Counted from the first letter of the stretch, positions 1-8,511 are shown. The stretch: DNA of 64,000 nucleotides from Lachnospiraceae bacterium GAM79 (GCA_020735665.1 CP085928.1:1846501-1910500); one strand, 5' to 3'. Notes: a model not told the origin generated them from the sequence alone. Program-made: numbers and translations.

Positions 1-608
1 TTCTCGCTATTTTCTATTATTATGTCTGCCGGCTGACTGCCATACACACCATACGGGCTGTTGTATCCGGACTGACTATTGTATCCGGACTGGTCGTTAT
101 ATTCGCCGTCATAACTTCCATATTCCGGCGTCTGATATGGCTGATATCCACCGTCCATTTCCTGTCCATTAATTCTATCACCGACACCGCCGCTCCATTG
201 AACCCTGCCGGATTTCTGGTCTGCATCACCGCTGTCTCCTTTTAAAAAGTTACGAATTCCCTGGATCAGAAGCAGCACTCCTATGCCCCCGAAAAACAGA
301 AGGAAAAGTCTCATGACACCTAGTCCTTTTGCAAAAAGGCCCACAAAGCCAAAACTCATGAATACCAAAGTTCCCAGAATGCAACCCAGTAATTGTTTGA
401 CCCGATTGGATACACTTTCCATCGAATTAATAAATAATACAACACCTGTCAATGCAAATATTAATCCGAATCCAAGTACGATCCCCCATGTTAAGATTCC
501 ACCCTGATCATACAGGGTTGTTATGCCCCATACTCCGAGTGCAAGCATCATCACGCCAAAGCAAAAGAAAACAAATGCTCCTATTTTTGCTCCTTTTTGT
601 TTCTGCAT
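1..608 (-). CDS. Partial four-helix membrane protein of unknown function (3' end outside window)
   Basis: The reading frame opens with ATG at 606-608 behind a GGAGG site and stays open to the window edge, so the C-terminus is missing. The first ~125 residues hold four hydrophobic segments separated by short loops, one of them rich in Gly and Phe. After a KGDSGDADQK stretch the protein turns hydrophilic and rich in Gly, Tyr, Ser and Gln, with a repeated SGYNS motif. This looks like a small integral membrane protein with a disordered tail. I do not recognise a family. The gene is followed by its own transcription unit boundary upstream (terminator of the next gene at 740-796). Confidence 0.75.
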   Translation of the reverse strand, partial: MQKQKGAKIGAFVFFCFGVMMLALGVWGITTLYDQGGILTWGIVLGFGLIFALTGVVLFINSMESVSNRVKQLLGCILGTLVFMSFGFVGLFAKGLGVMRLFLLFFGGIGVLLLIQGIRNFLKGDSGDADQKSGRVQWSGGVGDRINGQEMDGGYQPYQTPEYGSYDGEYNDQSGYNSQSGYNSPYGVYGSQPADIIIENSE

Positions 609-739
609 AAAACCACCTCCGTTTATAGAGTATCACATAACTGTGGTTTTTTACACTTCTCCATGTATATTTTTTTGATTTTGTCACCAAAGCCCTTCGA
701 TGGAAATTCTTCCGATGATACTTCTGTTCCTATAAAGCA

Positions 740-796
740 AAAAAATCCCCCGCACTTGTCTCCTGTAGTTCTTCGGGCTACAGGCAAATGCGGGGA
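740..796 (-). terminator. Intrinsic terminator of the 41-aa peptide gene
   Basis: CCCCGCA pairs with TGCGGGG and CCTGTAG with CTACAGG around a short loop. Read on the minus strand the stem is followed by a run of T residues, so it ends the transcript of the small gene at 827-952. Confidence 0.85.
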
Positions 797-826
797 ACCT
801 TTTCTTTGTTTGTTGATTTATTCACT

Positions 827-952
827 CTAATAAGTATGTTTCTTTGACTTTGGTACTGCAGCTTCAACCTCCTGTGCATTATGATTAGCTGTTGCACATA
901 CCTTCTGAACTGCTTTCTTTTTCTTCAATGGATGCTTTGGATTCTTATCCAT
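827..952 (-). CDS. Small Lys-rich peptide, 41 aa, unknown function
   Basis: ATG at 950-952 lies behind an AAGGGAG site at good spacing and the frame runs to TAG at 827-829. The product starts MDKNPKHPLKKKKAVQ and is strongly basic, with Lys clusters at both ends and no hydrophobic segment. A dedicated terminator lies ~30 nt downstream, which supports a real monocistronic gene. It may bind nucleic acid or an acidic partner, but that is inference from charge only. No family recognised. Confidence 0.65.
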   Translation of the reverse strand: MDKNPKHPLKKKKAVQKVCATANHNAQEVEAAVPKSKKHTY

Positions 953-1034
953 AATCTACACTCCCTTTCTTATATCTGTATACATATACATAAGGGGTCA
1001 TGTTTTTATTCGCACGGCTCGATATCAACACATT

Positions 1035-1499
1035 TTATTCGATGGCAATGAAGTTCTCCTTTTCGATTGCTTCCGGTGCTTTCTTTGGAAGGGTCAGACG
1101 AAGAATACCACTTTCATATTTTGCATGTATATCCTTCTGACTGATACCGTCACCAACATAGAAACTTCTGCTCATGCTGCCGGCATAACGTTCACGTCTG
1201 ATATACTTACCGGTCTTCTTATCTTTCTCATCCTTATCCAGACCTTTTTCAGCGGAAATAGTGATGTAGCCATCTTCCAGTTTGACATTTACTTCATCCT
1301 TCTTAAATCCAGGAAGGTCAATGTCTACTTCATAGCTGTCATCTGTTTCACGGACATCCGTCTTCATCATGTTCTTAGCATGTTTGCCATACAACGGGCT
1401 TTTCTCTGGAAACATTTCCTTTTCAAATTCCTTACCGAATGGGAAATCATCCATCCAATCATCAAATAAACTTTCTCCAAAAATACTAGGTCTTAACAT
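1035..1499 (-). CDS. Small heat shock protein, Hsp20/alpha-crystallin family
   Basis: 154 aa. The alpha-crystallin domain spans about residues 48-145: it opens with DVRETDDSYEVDIDLPGF and ends with GILRLTLPKK, which holds the conserved I/L-x-L element near the C-terminus. The short N-terminal arm (MLRPSIFGESLFDDWM) is typical. Such proteins are cytoplasmic ATP-independent holdases that keep unfolding proteins soluble. The start is set by AAAGGAG nine nt upstream. A promoter overlapping a CIRCE operator lies ~180 nt upstream, so HrcA control is predicted. Confidence 0.95.
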   Translation of the reverse strand: MLRPSIFGESLFDDWMDDFPFGKEFEKEMFPEKSPLYGKHAKNMMKTDVRETDDSYEVDIDLPGFKKDEVNVKLEDGYITISAEKGLDKDEKDKKTGKYIRRERYAGSMSRSFYVGDGISQKDIHAKYESGILRLTLPKKAPEAIEKENFIAIE

Positions 1500-1685
1500 A
1501 AGTCATTACTCCTTTCAATTTCAAACCAGTGTCGGAAATCTCAGCTCCTTATGGAACCTTGAGGCACTTAGACTTTTGTATGTTTAGCACTGTCAGAGAA
1601 ACTGAAGTGTCGAATTTGTATGTTATAAGTTCCGGGATTCTTTCTTTTATCTTCTTTCTTAATCCCTTTCCTTATCTTTATCTAT

Positions 1686-1728
1686 GTTATAGCACCGTTT
1701 ATTAGCACTGTCAATAGGTGAGTGCTAA
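1686..1728 (-). promoter_or_regulatory. hsp20 promoter overlapping a CIRCE (HrcA) operator
   Basis: On the minus strand TTGACA (1709-1714), a 17-nt spacer and TATAAC (1686-1691) form a near-ideal sigma-A promoter. The inverted repeat TTAGCACTG-N9-GAGTGCTAA at 1702-1728 matches the CIRCE consensus TTAGCACTC-N9-GAGTGCTAA with one mismatch and covers the -35 box. HrcA binding there would block polymerase. The stretch 1500-1685 is an untranslated leader of ~180 nt with no gene seen. Confidence 0.9.
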
Positions 1729-1775
1729 TTTTGTGTGAAGATTTTGTGAACTATCTGATTTCCATTTCTACACTT

Positions 1776-1812
1776 AAAAGAAAAAGCCAGACCGGTGCTC
1801 ACCGGCCTGGCT
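1776..1812 (-). terminator. Intrinsic terminator of the ammonium transporter gene
   Basis: AGCCAG-CCGGTG pairs with CACCGG-CTGGCT around a four-base loop, followed on the minus strand by a T-rich tract, ~35 nt after the transporter stop codon. Confidence 0.85.
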
Positions 1813-1845
1813 CTTTCTTCTATATAATTATAAGTTATTTGTAAT

Positions 1846-3639
1846 TTACTCTACATCCTGTAAAGCTGCAAAGTCTTCCTCACCGGTACGAACCTTAACA
1901 ACCTTGTCAACGCTGTATACGAAGATCTTACCATCACCGATATGTCCGGTATACAGAGCCTTCTTAGCAGCTTCAATAACTGCACTGACAGGAATCTTGC
2001 TGACTACGACTTCTACCTTAACCTTTGGAAGAAGGGTTGCATCTAATTCAACACCACGGTACATCTCGCCGGCACCCTTCTGGATACCACAGCCCATAAC
2101 CTGATTCATTGTCATACCTGTAACACCGAGGTCATTTAAAGCTTTCTTTAAGATCTCAAACCGTGCAAGCTTTGCAATGATAACTACCTTGTAGATACCG
2201 CTTGGGGATGCTGTAACAGGAGCTTCCGCAACCTTGACTGCTGCATTCTTTAATGTGTCAGAAGCCTTATCATAATCAGCTACACCAAGATCTGTATTTT
2301 CATTTACATCCATTGTCATTGTATTTGATACATCAACAATACTGAAGCCGGCATATGCAGATGGAAGACCATGCTCGCATGAATCCAGACCAACAATTTC
2401 CTCTTCCTCTGATACACGAAGGCCGAAGATCTTCTTAATAAGAAGGAATGCAATTGTAATCGTAACTGCTGTCCAGAGGATGGTTGCGCCCATACCTACG
2501 AACTGAATACCGAGCTGCTTGAAACCACCGCCATAGAATAAACCTTTGGCTGCGATCTGGTTTGCACCATATGTTACACCATCACCGATACCTCTTGCAA
2601 ATGCAGGAGCTGTATCTGTAGCGAAAAGACCAACTGCGATTGTTCCCCAGATACCATTTAAACAGTGAACTGCAACAGCACCTACAGGATCATCAACATG
2701 TAATTTGTAATCTAAGAACCATACACCGAATACAACCAGTACACCGGCAACAGCACCGATCACGATAGCACCGAAAGCATCACAGACATCACAAGGAGCT
2801 GTAATTGCTACCAGACCTGCAAGAGATGCATTCAGACACATTGAAACATCAGGCTTACCATATTTTACCCAGGTAATGATCATTGCTACAACTGTTGCAA
2901 CAGCAGGAGCAATTGTTGTTGTTACGAATATGGAACCAAGTTCTGAAACGGTTGTTGCTGCTGCACCATTGAATCCATACCAGCCAAGCCAGAGGATAAA
3001 TACACCGAGACAACCGATCGGAAGGTTATGTCCAGGGAATGCATTTACTTTTTCAACCTTACCATCCTTGCCCTTTACAAACTTACCGATACGAGGTCCA
3101 AGGATTGCTGCACCGATCAATGCACAGATACCACCAACCATATGAATACAGTTAGAACCGGCAAAATCATGGAAGCCCATCTGAGCTAACCAGCCGCCGC
3201 CCCATGTCCAGTGTGCCTCAATCGGATAAATAACTGCTGAGATAACTGCTGAATATACACAATAGGAAATGAATTTTGTACGTTCTGCCATCGCGCCGGA
3301 TACAATTGTCGCTGTTGTTGCACAGAACACTAAGTTAAATACGAAGTTGGACCAGTCAAAATTTGCATAATCAGTAAATATGTCAAATCCCGGTTTACCG
3401 ATCAAACCAACCATGTCTTCACCAAGTAAGAGTCCAAAACCAAGAAGGATAAATACAACTGTACCAATACAGAAGTCCATCAGGTTTTTCATCAGAATGT
3501 TTCCGGCATTCTTTGCTCTGGTAAATCCTGTCTCTACCATCGCAAATCCTGCCTGCATCCAGAATACCAATGCCGCTCCGATCAGGAACCAGACACCGTA
3601 CACTTCACCAGAAATTGCATCTAAAATTTCACTTGTCAT
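1846..3639 (-). CDS. amt: Ammonium transporter with C-terminal PII domain (Amt-PII fusion)
   Basis: 597 aa. Residues 1-~410 are an Amt/Rh channel with eleven or so membrane segments. The pore twin histidines are visible as H166 (GSNCIHMVGG) and H325 (VAVHCLNG). After a ~70-aa linker, residues ~482-597 form a complete GlnB/GlnK-like domain: the T-loop reads QKGAGEMYRGVELDATLLPK and the signature TGHIGDGKIFV follows. Free PII proteins block Amt with their T-loop; here gate and channel are one chain. Tyr51 of enterobacterial PII, the uridylylation site, is Leu (RGVELDA), so control is probably by nucleotide and 2-oxoglutarate binding only. Start set by AGGAGG upstream. Amt-PII fusions are known but uncommon. 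Confidence 0.96.
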   Translation of the reverse strand: MTSEILDAISGEVYGVWFLIGAALVFWMQAGFAMVETGFTRAKNAGNILMKNLMDFCIGTVVFILLGFGLLLGEDMVGLIGKPGFDIFTDYANFDWSNFVFNLVFCATTATIVSGAMAERTKFISYCVYSAVISAVIYPIEAHWTWGGGWLAQMGFHDFAGSNCIHMVGGICALIGAAILGPRIGKFVKGKDGKVEKVNAFPGHNLPIGCLGVFILWLGWYGFNGAAATTVSELGSIFVTTTIAPAVATVVAMIITWVKYGKPDVSMCLNASLAGLVAITAPCDVCDAFGAIVIGAVAGVLVVFGVWFLDYKLHVDDPVGAVAVHCLNGIWGTIAVGLFATDTAPAFARGIGDGVTYGANQIAAKGLFYGGGFKQLGIQFVGMGATILWTAVTITIAFLLIKKIFGLRVSEEEEIVGLDSCEHGLPSAYAGFSIVDVSNTMTMDVNENTDLGVADYDKASDTLKNAAVKVAEAPVTASPSGIYKVVIIAKLARFEILKKALNDLGVTGMTMNQVMGCGIQKGAGEMYRGVELDATLLPKVKVEVVVSKIPVSAVIEAAKKALYTGHIGDGKIFVYSVDKVVKVRTGEEDFAALQDVE

Positions 3640-3883
3640 AGTTCTTACCTCCTAAAACTCAAAAATGCGATACATGGAGACTTATCCTTAACAGACGCCC
3701 CATTGCATCGCATTTTACTTCATTTTTCCCCTCATCCGGTCCGCGCGTATAGCCGGATATCAGGCTTCTCTTTATCCTGTACCGGGATACCTATACCTCC
3801 CGATAAAAGAAAAAGGCACTACGAATATTTCGTAGCGCCTTTGCTATGTCCATGAGTATAGCACCGAGGATTACTCATGTCAA
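3640..3883 (-). promoter_or_regulatory. amt promoter with immediate terminator hairpin and structured leader
   Basis: On the minus strand TTGACA (3878-3883), a 17-nt spacer and TATACT (3855-3860) form a consensus promoter. About ten nt into the predicted transcript is a terminator-like hairpin (3815-3839, GGCGCTACGA / TCGTAGTGCC) with a following T-run. A further ~170 nt of leader contains more stems: CGGGA/TCCCG, ATCCGG/CCGGAT and an AAATGCGAT/ATCGCATTT stem just before the ribosome binding site. The hairpin may attenuate amt; it could also end the preceding exporter transcript. No known riboswitch class is recognised. Confidence 0.6.
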
Positions 3884-3975
3884 CGAAAATTTATATTTTT
3901 TTTAGAGATTATTAACCATGCCTTTTCCAACTGATCATCACAGTTTATATTTACGCGTTCCATACAAGTATTTAT

Positions 3976-5148
3976 CTACTTTCTCTTCATCTGTGGGATC
4001 AGTATAAAGCTGCAATACAGGATAGCTATAACTGCCATGATCCCCCCTGCAAATCCGATATACCCCATCGATGCATGTGTACATACCAGACCACCGATCC
4101 AGGTTCCGCATCCGATTCCCAGATTATAGATTCCTGAGAACATCGACATGGCCACAGCGGAGGCTTCCTCCGGAACCGCTTTGATCGTCTCTGACTGGAA
4201 AGTAACGCTAAATGCCGTTACAGCCATACCCCACAGCATACAGATCAATATCATTGTCCATGTAAATTTCGATGCCGGTTTCAGGCAAAGCATGACAACA
4301 GCGATCAATGTGATCGATGCACGGATAAAATGATATCTGTGTTTGTCATATACACAGGAGAACAGAAAACTTCCAAGAATTCCGGCAGCTCCAAACAACA
4401 TTAAAGTTATAGTAACAAGATTATCCTTAAACATTGCTACCTGCTTCAAAAACGGCTCAATATAGCTGTAGCCTGTATAGTATGCACCCGCAACTAAGAA
4501 CGACATTAATATGATCCCAAGCATAACCGGGTTCTTCAATATCACCGGCAGTTCTTTCATTTTAAAGGATGTACCGCCTTCAACCTTCGGAAATACAAAT
4601 GCCATATAGATAAGGGCAAGAAATGCAACAACTGCAACACAGAAAAATGTCATTCTCCATCCTACATATAATCCAACGATCCTTCCAAGCGGAAGTCCAA
4701 ATATCATCGCAATGGATGTACCGGTTACTACCATACTCATCGCAAACGACCTGAACTTCTCCGGCACGATCTTAACTGCTGCCGGTGATGCGATCGACCA
4801 GAAGACCGCATGTGCACAGGCAACTATGATCCTTGCCGCCATCAGCATCGCATATCCGGCTGCAACCGCTGATAATACCTGACCGATTCCAAATAACGCA
4901 ATCGTTCCCAACAGCAGCTTTCGGAAGCTGATCCTTGATGCAAGCAGCATAAGTGGCAGTGATAACAGCATAACCGCCCACGAATATGCTGAGATCAGCA
5001 TCCCCGCTTTTGCCTCCGTGATCTGAAAATCATCCGCGATATCGGTCAGAAGACCGATTGGCATGAATTCCGATGTATTAAATATAAATGCCGCTACCGT
5101 CATTCCGATGAGCGGCAGCCATTCCCTGATAGTTAATTTCTGATTCAT
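3976..5148 (-). CDS. MFS exporter, SotB-like (DHA1 family sugar/drug efflux)
   Basis: 390 aa with about twelve hydrophobic segments. Segments such as VAAFIFNTSEFMPIGLL near the N-terminus and GLPLGRIVGLYVGWRMTFF at about 155-175 closely match the E. coli SotB (YdeA) type of efflux permease, which exports arabinose and related sugars; other relatives export drugs. The substrate cannot be read from sequence. Cytoplasmic membrane protein, proton antiport by family. Start ATG at 5146-5148 with AAAGGA twelve nt upstream. It stands alone between a long AT-rich region and the amt leader. Confidence 0.85.
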   Translation of the reverse strand: MNQKLTIREWLPLIGMTVAAFIFNTSEFMPIGLLTDIADDFQITEAKAGMLISAYSWAVMLLSLPLMLLASRISFRKLLLGTIALFGIGQVLSAVAAGYAMLMAARIIVACAHAVFWSIASPAAVKIVPEKFRSFAMSMVVTGTSIAMIFGLPLGRIVGLYVGWRMTFFCVAVVAFLALIYMAFVFPKVEGGTSFKMKELPVILKNPVMLGIILMSFLVAGAYYTGYSYIEPFLKQVAMFKDNLVTITLMLFGAAGILGSFLFSCVYDKHRYHFIRASITLIAVVMLCLKPASKFTWTMILICMLWGMAVTAFSVTFQSETIKAVPEEASAVAMSMFSGIYNLGIGCGTWIGGLVCTHASMGYIGFAGGIMAVIAILYCSFILIPQMKRK

Positions 5149-5189
5149 TCTGTGATTATATCCTTTCCTGTATTTTTCTATTTAAACAT

Positions 5190-5290
5190 TTACCATTTTG
5201 CAACGCAGTCCGTTAATATATATTCTTTACCATGCAACATAGTCTGTTAATATATATTCTTTACCATGTAATGCAGTATGTTAATATGAC
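5190..5290. repeat. Three short AT-rich tandem repeats upstream of the SotB-like gene
   Basis: Three imperfect units of 32-37 bp share TTTACCAT, then CAACrCAGTC-like sequence, then GTTAATATATATTC. They sit 40-140 bp upstream of the exporter start, between it and the divergent symporter, so they could bind a regulator. The remainder of the 5149-5646 gap is AT-rich with the symporter promoter and no gene seen. Confidence 0.6.
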
Positions 5291-5495
5291 TCCGTATTAT
5301 GCAACACATTTATATGAAACCTATCTTGTATTATATGGTATTTTTTCTATGAACCGCATCTGATATTATCCGGCATTTTTATTTCCATAGTAATTTTATT
5401 ATCGGATTCCCAACTCCGCAAGTCAAAAAATAGTCTTCTTTTTGTAATTTTTGCTGTGTTTACCGCTGTTTTTTCACGAAATTAAACGAATTCTG

Positions 5496-5524
5496 TTGCA
5501 TTAGCGTAGAAAAGTATGTATTAT
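5496..5524 (+). promoter_or_regulatory. Promoter of the alanine/glycine symporter gene
   Basis: TTGCAT (5496-5501), 17-nt spacer, TATTAT (5519-5524), ~120 nt before the start codon. Confidence 0.6.
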
Positions 5525-5646
5525 ATTAAAATATTGTGTTATTTTTATAAATATTTGATTTTTCTGTAATATAATTCTTTACTTTATTCATATAATTTAT
5601 GAGAATAACACATCACCACAATACAAAAAATGAAAAGGAGAAAATC

Positions 5647-7068
5647 ATGTGGGCAACTGTAAATGAAATCTTAACAAAAATCGATGATTTTGTGTGGGGT
5701 CCTCCACTTATGGTCCTTATTATGGTCGGTGGAATTCTTCTCACAATCCGGATGGGCGTTCTTCAGATCCGCAAACTGCCATTAGCACTCAAATGGATGA
5801 TCAAAAACGAAGAAGAAGGCGAAGGCGAAGTTACTTCCTTTGGTGCACTGTGTACTGCTCTTTCCGCTACGATCGGAACCGGTAATATCGTTGGTGTAGC
5901 AACTGCGATCGGAGCCGGTGGACCGGGAGCATTATTCTGGATGGTACTTGCTGCATTCTTCGGAATGGCAACCAAATATGCAGAAGGTCTTCTGGCTGTC
6001 AAATATCGTGTCGTTGACAAGGACAACCATGCACTTGGCGGACCATTCTACTATATCGAAAGAGGTATGGGATCAAAATGGAAATGGCTTGCAAAAATAT
6101 TTGCTTTCTTTGGTATCTGTGTAGGTCTGTTCGGTATCGGAACCTTCTCTCAGGTAAATGGTATTTCTTCCGCTGTTAATTCATTCTTTGATCCTGACAT
6201 GCAGTGGACGATTAATATTCCAGGGATCGGTACTTATTCATGGACCGTTGTTATCGCTTCCCTGATCTTAAGTGTATGTGTTGCACTCGTTCTGATCGGC
6301 GGACTGAAGCGTATCGCAAGCGTATCCCAGATCATCGTTCCATTTATGGCTGTTATCTATATTGTTATATGTGTGATGTTACTGATCTGTAACATCACTA
6401 AGATTCCTGAGGCTGTTGTTATCATTGTAAAGAGCGCATTCAAGCCTTCTGCTGTTGCAGGTGGTATCGCCGGTTCATTTATCATTGCTATGCAAAAAGG
6501 TGTAGCGCGTGGTATCTTCTCAAATGAAGCCGGTCTTGGTTCTGCTCCTATCGCAGCAGCCGCTGCCCAGACAAAGGAACCGGTTCGTCAGGGTCTTGTA
6601 TCCATGACAGGTACTTTCATCGATACCATCATTATCTGTACAATGACAGGTCTTTCCATCGTTCTTACCGGTGCATGGAAAGTAGAAGGTTTACAGGGTG
6701 TTCAGGTTACCACATATGCTTTTAACGAGGGACTTCCGATTCCTGCAACGATATCAAGCTTCCTGTTAATGCTCTGTCTGGTATTCTTTGCATTTACAAC
6801 TATCCTTGGATGGGATTATTATTCTGAGCGTTGTCTGGAATACTTATCCGGCGGCAAAAAGAAATCCATCATGATCTACAGATGGTTATACATTCTTGCT
6901 GTATTTATCGGACCTTACATGACAGTTTCTGCTGTATGGACGATCGCCGATATCTTCAACGGACTGATGGCTATTCCTAATATGATCGCCATCTTTGCTT
7001 TAAGCGGTGTGGTTGTAAGGGAAACGCGTGATTTCTTCAGCCGTCATAATAAGCAGCCTTTTGAATAA
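5647..7068 (+). CDS. Alanine/glycine:cation symporter (AGCS family)
   Basis: 473 aa from the ATG at 5647, chosen because AAAGGAG lies just before it; an in-frame ATG at 5599 lacks such a site. About eleven membrane segments. Family hallmarks include GALCTALSATIGTGNIVGVA near the N-terminus, the conserved MxxKYAE motif (FGMATKYAEGLLAVKYR) and the FSNEAGLGSAPIAAA block at about 295-310. AGCS proteins import alanine or glycine with sodium ions. Monocistronic, ended by a large hairpin element directly after the stop codon. Confidence 0.95.
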   Translation: MWATVNEILTKIDDFVWGPPLMVLIMVGGILLTIRMGVLQIRKLPLALKWMIKNEEEGEGEVTSFGALCTALSATIGTGNIVGVATAIGAGGPGALFWMVLAAFFGMATKYAEGLLAVKYRVVDKDNHALGGPFYYIERGMGSKWKWLAKIFAFFGICVGLFGIGTFSQVNGISSAVNSFFDPDMQWTINIPGIGTYSWTVVIASLILSVCVALVLIGGLKRIASVSQIIVPFMAVIYIVICVMLLICNITKIPEAVVIIVKSAFKPSAVAGGIAGSFIIAMQKGVARGIFSNEAGLGSAPIAAAAAQTKEPVRQGLVSMTGTFIDTIIICTMTGLSIVLTGAWKVEGLQGVQVTTYAFNEGLPIPATISSFLLMLCLVFFAFTTILGWDYYSERCLEYLSGGKKKSIMIYRWLYILAVFIGPYMTVSAVWTIADIFNGLMAIPNMIAIFALSGVVVRETRDFFSRHNKQPFE

Positions 7069-7074
7069 ATTGTT

Positions 7075-7249
7075 AAAATAAAATAGAGGACCCTGAGATC
7101 TAATTCACATATTATTACGCAAGACACTTTCGTTCTATCTTCATGTAGCGGTACTAAGCTCCTGCTTTCGCAGATCGCTAAGGACCGACATTCAGATAGG
7201 CTTGCTTCATAATAGTGAATATATATCTCAGGGTCCTCTATTTTATTTT
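7075..7249. repeat. Family 1 intergenic hairpin, copy A (bidirectional terminator-like)
   Basis: Perfect 25-bp outer arms (7075-7099 with 7225-7249) with A/T runs at both ends, so it can end transcripts from either side; it lies between two convergent genes. Inside, paired blocks continue (ATTCAC/GTGAAT, GCAAG/CTTGC, TCTATCT/AGATAG) up to the conserved apical module CGGTACTAAG (7149-7158), small hairpin CTGC/GCAG, CTAAGGACCG (7178-7187). Confidence 0.9.
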
Positions 7250-7343
7250 TCTGCACTATACTAATTCTTTTCTCCTGCTTTATATAGTTAATGGGTACCA
7301 AACCACTTTATAACACTTCATACCACATCAAATTTTATTTTTA

Positions 7344-7530
7344 GGGTATATGCTTTTATTTTGATAATCTATACCCTTATCTCTACCTTACTTTCGGGTA
7401 TTATCATCCATAGAAATCTTTCATACCCTGAAATCATTTTATTTATGGGTATAAAATCATTTTATTTCACACCATACCCATCTTCTTAATTATTTCCGGG
7501 TATCAATCCGCCCACGCACTCTTTATACCC
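7344..7530. repeat. Four-fold 51-52 bp array of GGGTAT...ATACCC dyads
   Basis: GGGTAT starts at 7344, 7396, 7447 and 7498; ATACCC starts at 7371, 7423, 7474 and 7525. Each unit is thus a 6-bp inverted repeat with a 21-bp centre, repeated every 51-52 bp. The sequence between the half-sites is not conserved. The array lies directly downstream of the dehydrogenase stop codon. Confidence 0.8.
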
Positions 7531-7533
7531 ATT

Positions 7534-8478
7534 TTATCTCGTCTCAACAAAATCCTTTACATGGTCAAGGACGATCTGCATCAGGCGGGTGCGGGCTTCG
7601 GTGCTTGCCCAGGCGATATGTGGCGTGATGAGTAGCTTATGGCTGTCCTTTATAGCAAGCAAAGGATTGTCCGGCTGTATCGGTTCCGTCCGAAGGACAT
7701 CTACGCCTGCGGCTGCGATCGTGCCCTGCTTCAAGGCTTCCGCAAGATCTTCTTCTACTACGATCGGTCCACGTCCAAGGTTCAGGAAGATCGCGGATCG
7801 TTTCATCTTTGCAAATGCCACTTTATCCATCAGGTTCTCGGTATATTCATTTAATGGCGCATGAACCGATATAACATCAGATGTCCGAAGAAGTGTATTC
7901 AGGTCAACCTGCTCATAGCCCTCCTGTGCCGGTCTGCCGGATGCCGAATAATAGATTACATGTGCGCCAAATGCCTTTGCTATATCTGCTACCTTCCTTC
8001 CGATCGCTCCAAGTCCGATGATGCCCCATGTCTTTCCGGCAAGCTCTGTAAACGGCTCGCCAAACCAGGTAAATACATCATTTTTCTGATATGATCCATT
8101 CTTTACATAATCATCATAATACCGAAGCTTTTCGAGCAGATAAAAGAGCATGGCAAATGTGTGCTGTGCAACGATCGTGGTGGAATATCCGGCTGCATTT
8201 CTCCATTCAATTCCCCGTTTATCCAGATAATCTTTATCCAGATTATTTGTTCCGGTTGCTGCTACGCAGACCAGCTTCAGATTCTGAGCAGTTCCGATCG
8301 TCTGCTCGTTTACCGGTACCTTATTCACGATGATAACATCTGCATCTACTACCCGCTCCGGAACTTCTTCCGGCTGTGACATTTCATATGTTACAACCTC
8401 ACCCAAAGTCTCAAAGTCTGTCAAGTCAATATCTTCTCCTATCGTCTTACGATCCAAAAACACTATCTTCATAATCAT
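7534..8478 (-). CDS. D-isomer-specific 2-hydroxyacid dehydrogenase (glycerate/hydroxypyruvate type)
   Basis: 314 aa. The Rossmann NAD-binding motif is GIIGLGAIGRKVA at about residues 152-164. The catalytic Arg-Glu-His set fits the family: His in ITPHIAWAS near residue 287, with the conserved LNLGRGPIVVEEDL segment before it. The enzyme reduces 2-keto acids such as hydroxypyruvate to D-2-hydroxyacids; length is normal. Start is either ATG 8478 or ATG 8472; GGAAGG lies upstream of both. Apparently monocistronic. Confidence 0.88.
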   Translation of the reverse strand: MIMKIVFLDRKTIGEDIDLTDFETLGEVVTYEMSQPEEVPERVVDADVIIVNKVPVNEQTIGTAQNLKLVCVAATGTNNLDKDYLDKRGIEWRNAAGYSTTIVAQHTFAMLFYLLEKLRYYDDYVKNGSYQKNDVFTWFGEPFTELAGKTWGIIGLGAIGRKVADIAKAFGAHVIYYSASGRPAQEGYEQVDLNTLLRTSDVISVHAPLNEYTENLMDKVAFAKMKRSAIFLNLGRGPIVVEEDLAEALKQGTIAAAGVDVLRTEPIQPDNPLLAIKDSHKLLITPHIAWASTEARTRLMQIVLDHVKDFVETR

Positions 8479-8511
8479 ATTTCCTTCCCTGTTTTATCTT
8501 TGTTATTCGAT

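Noticed and set aside
1583-1591. Second CIRCE element (TTAGCACTG)
   Set aside because: Only one half matches; the other half-site is absent at the right spacing.
7075-7249. Insertion sequence
   Set aside because: No transposase ORF; only the palindromic element is present.
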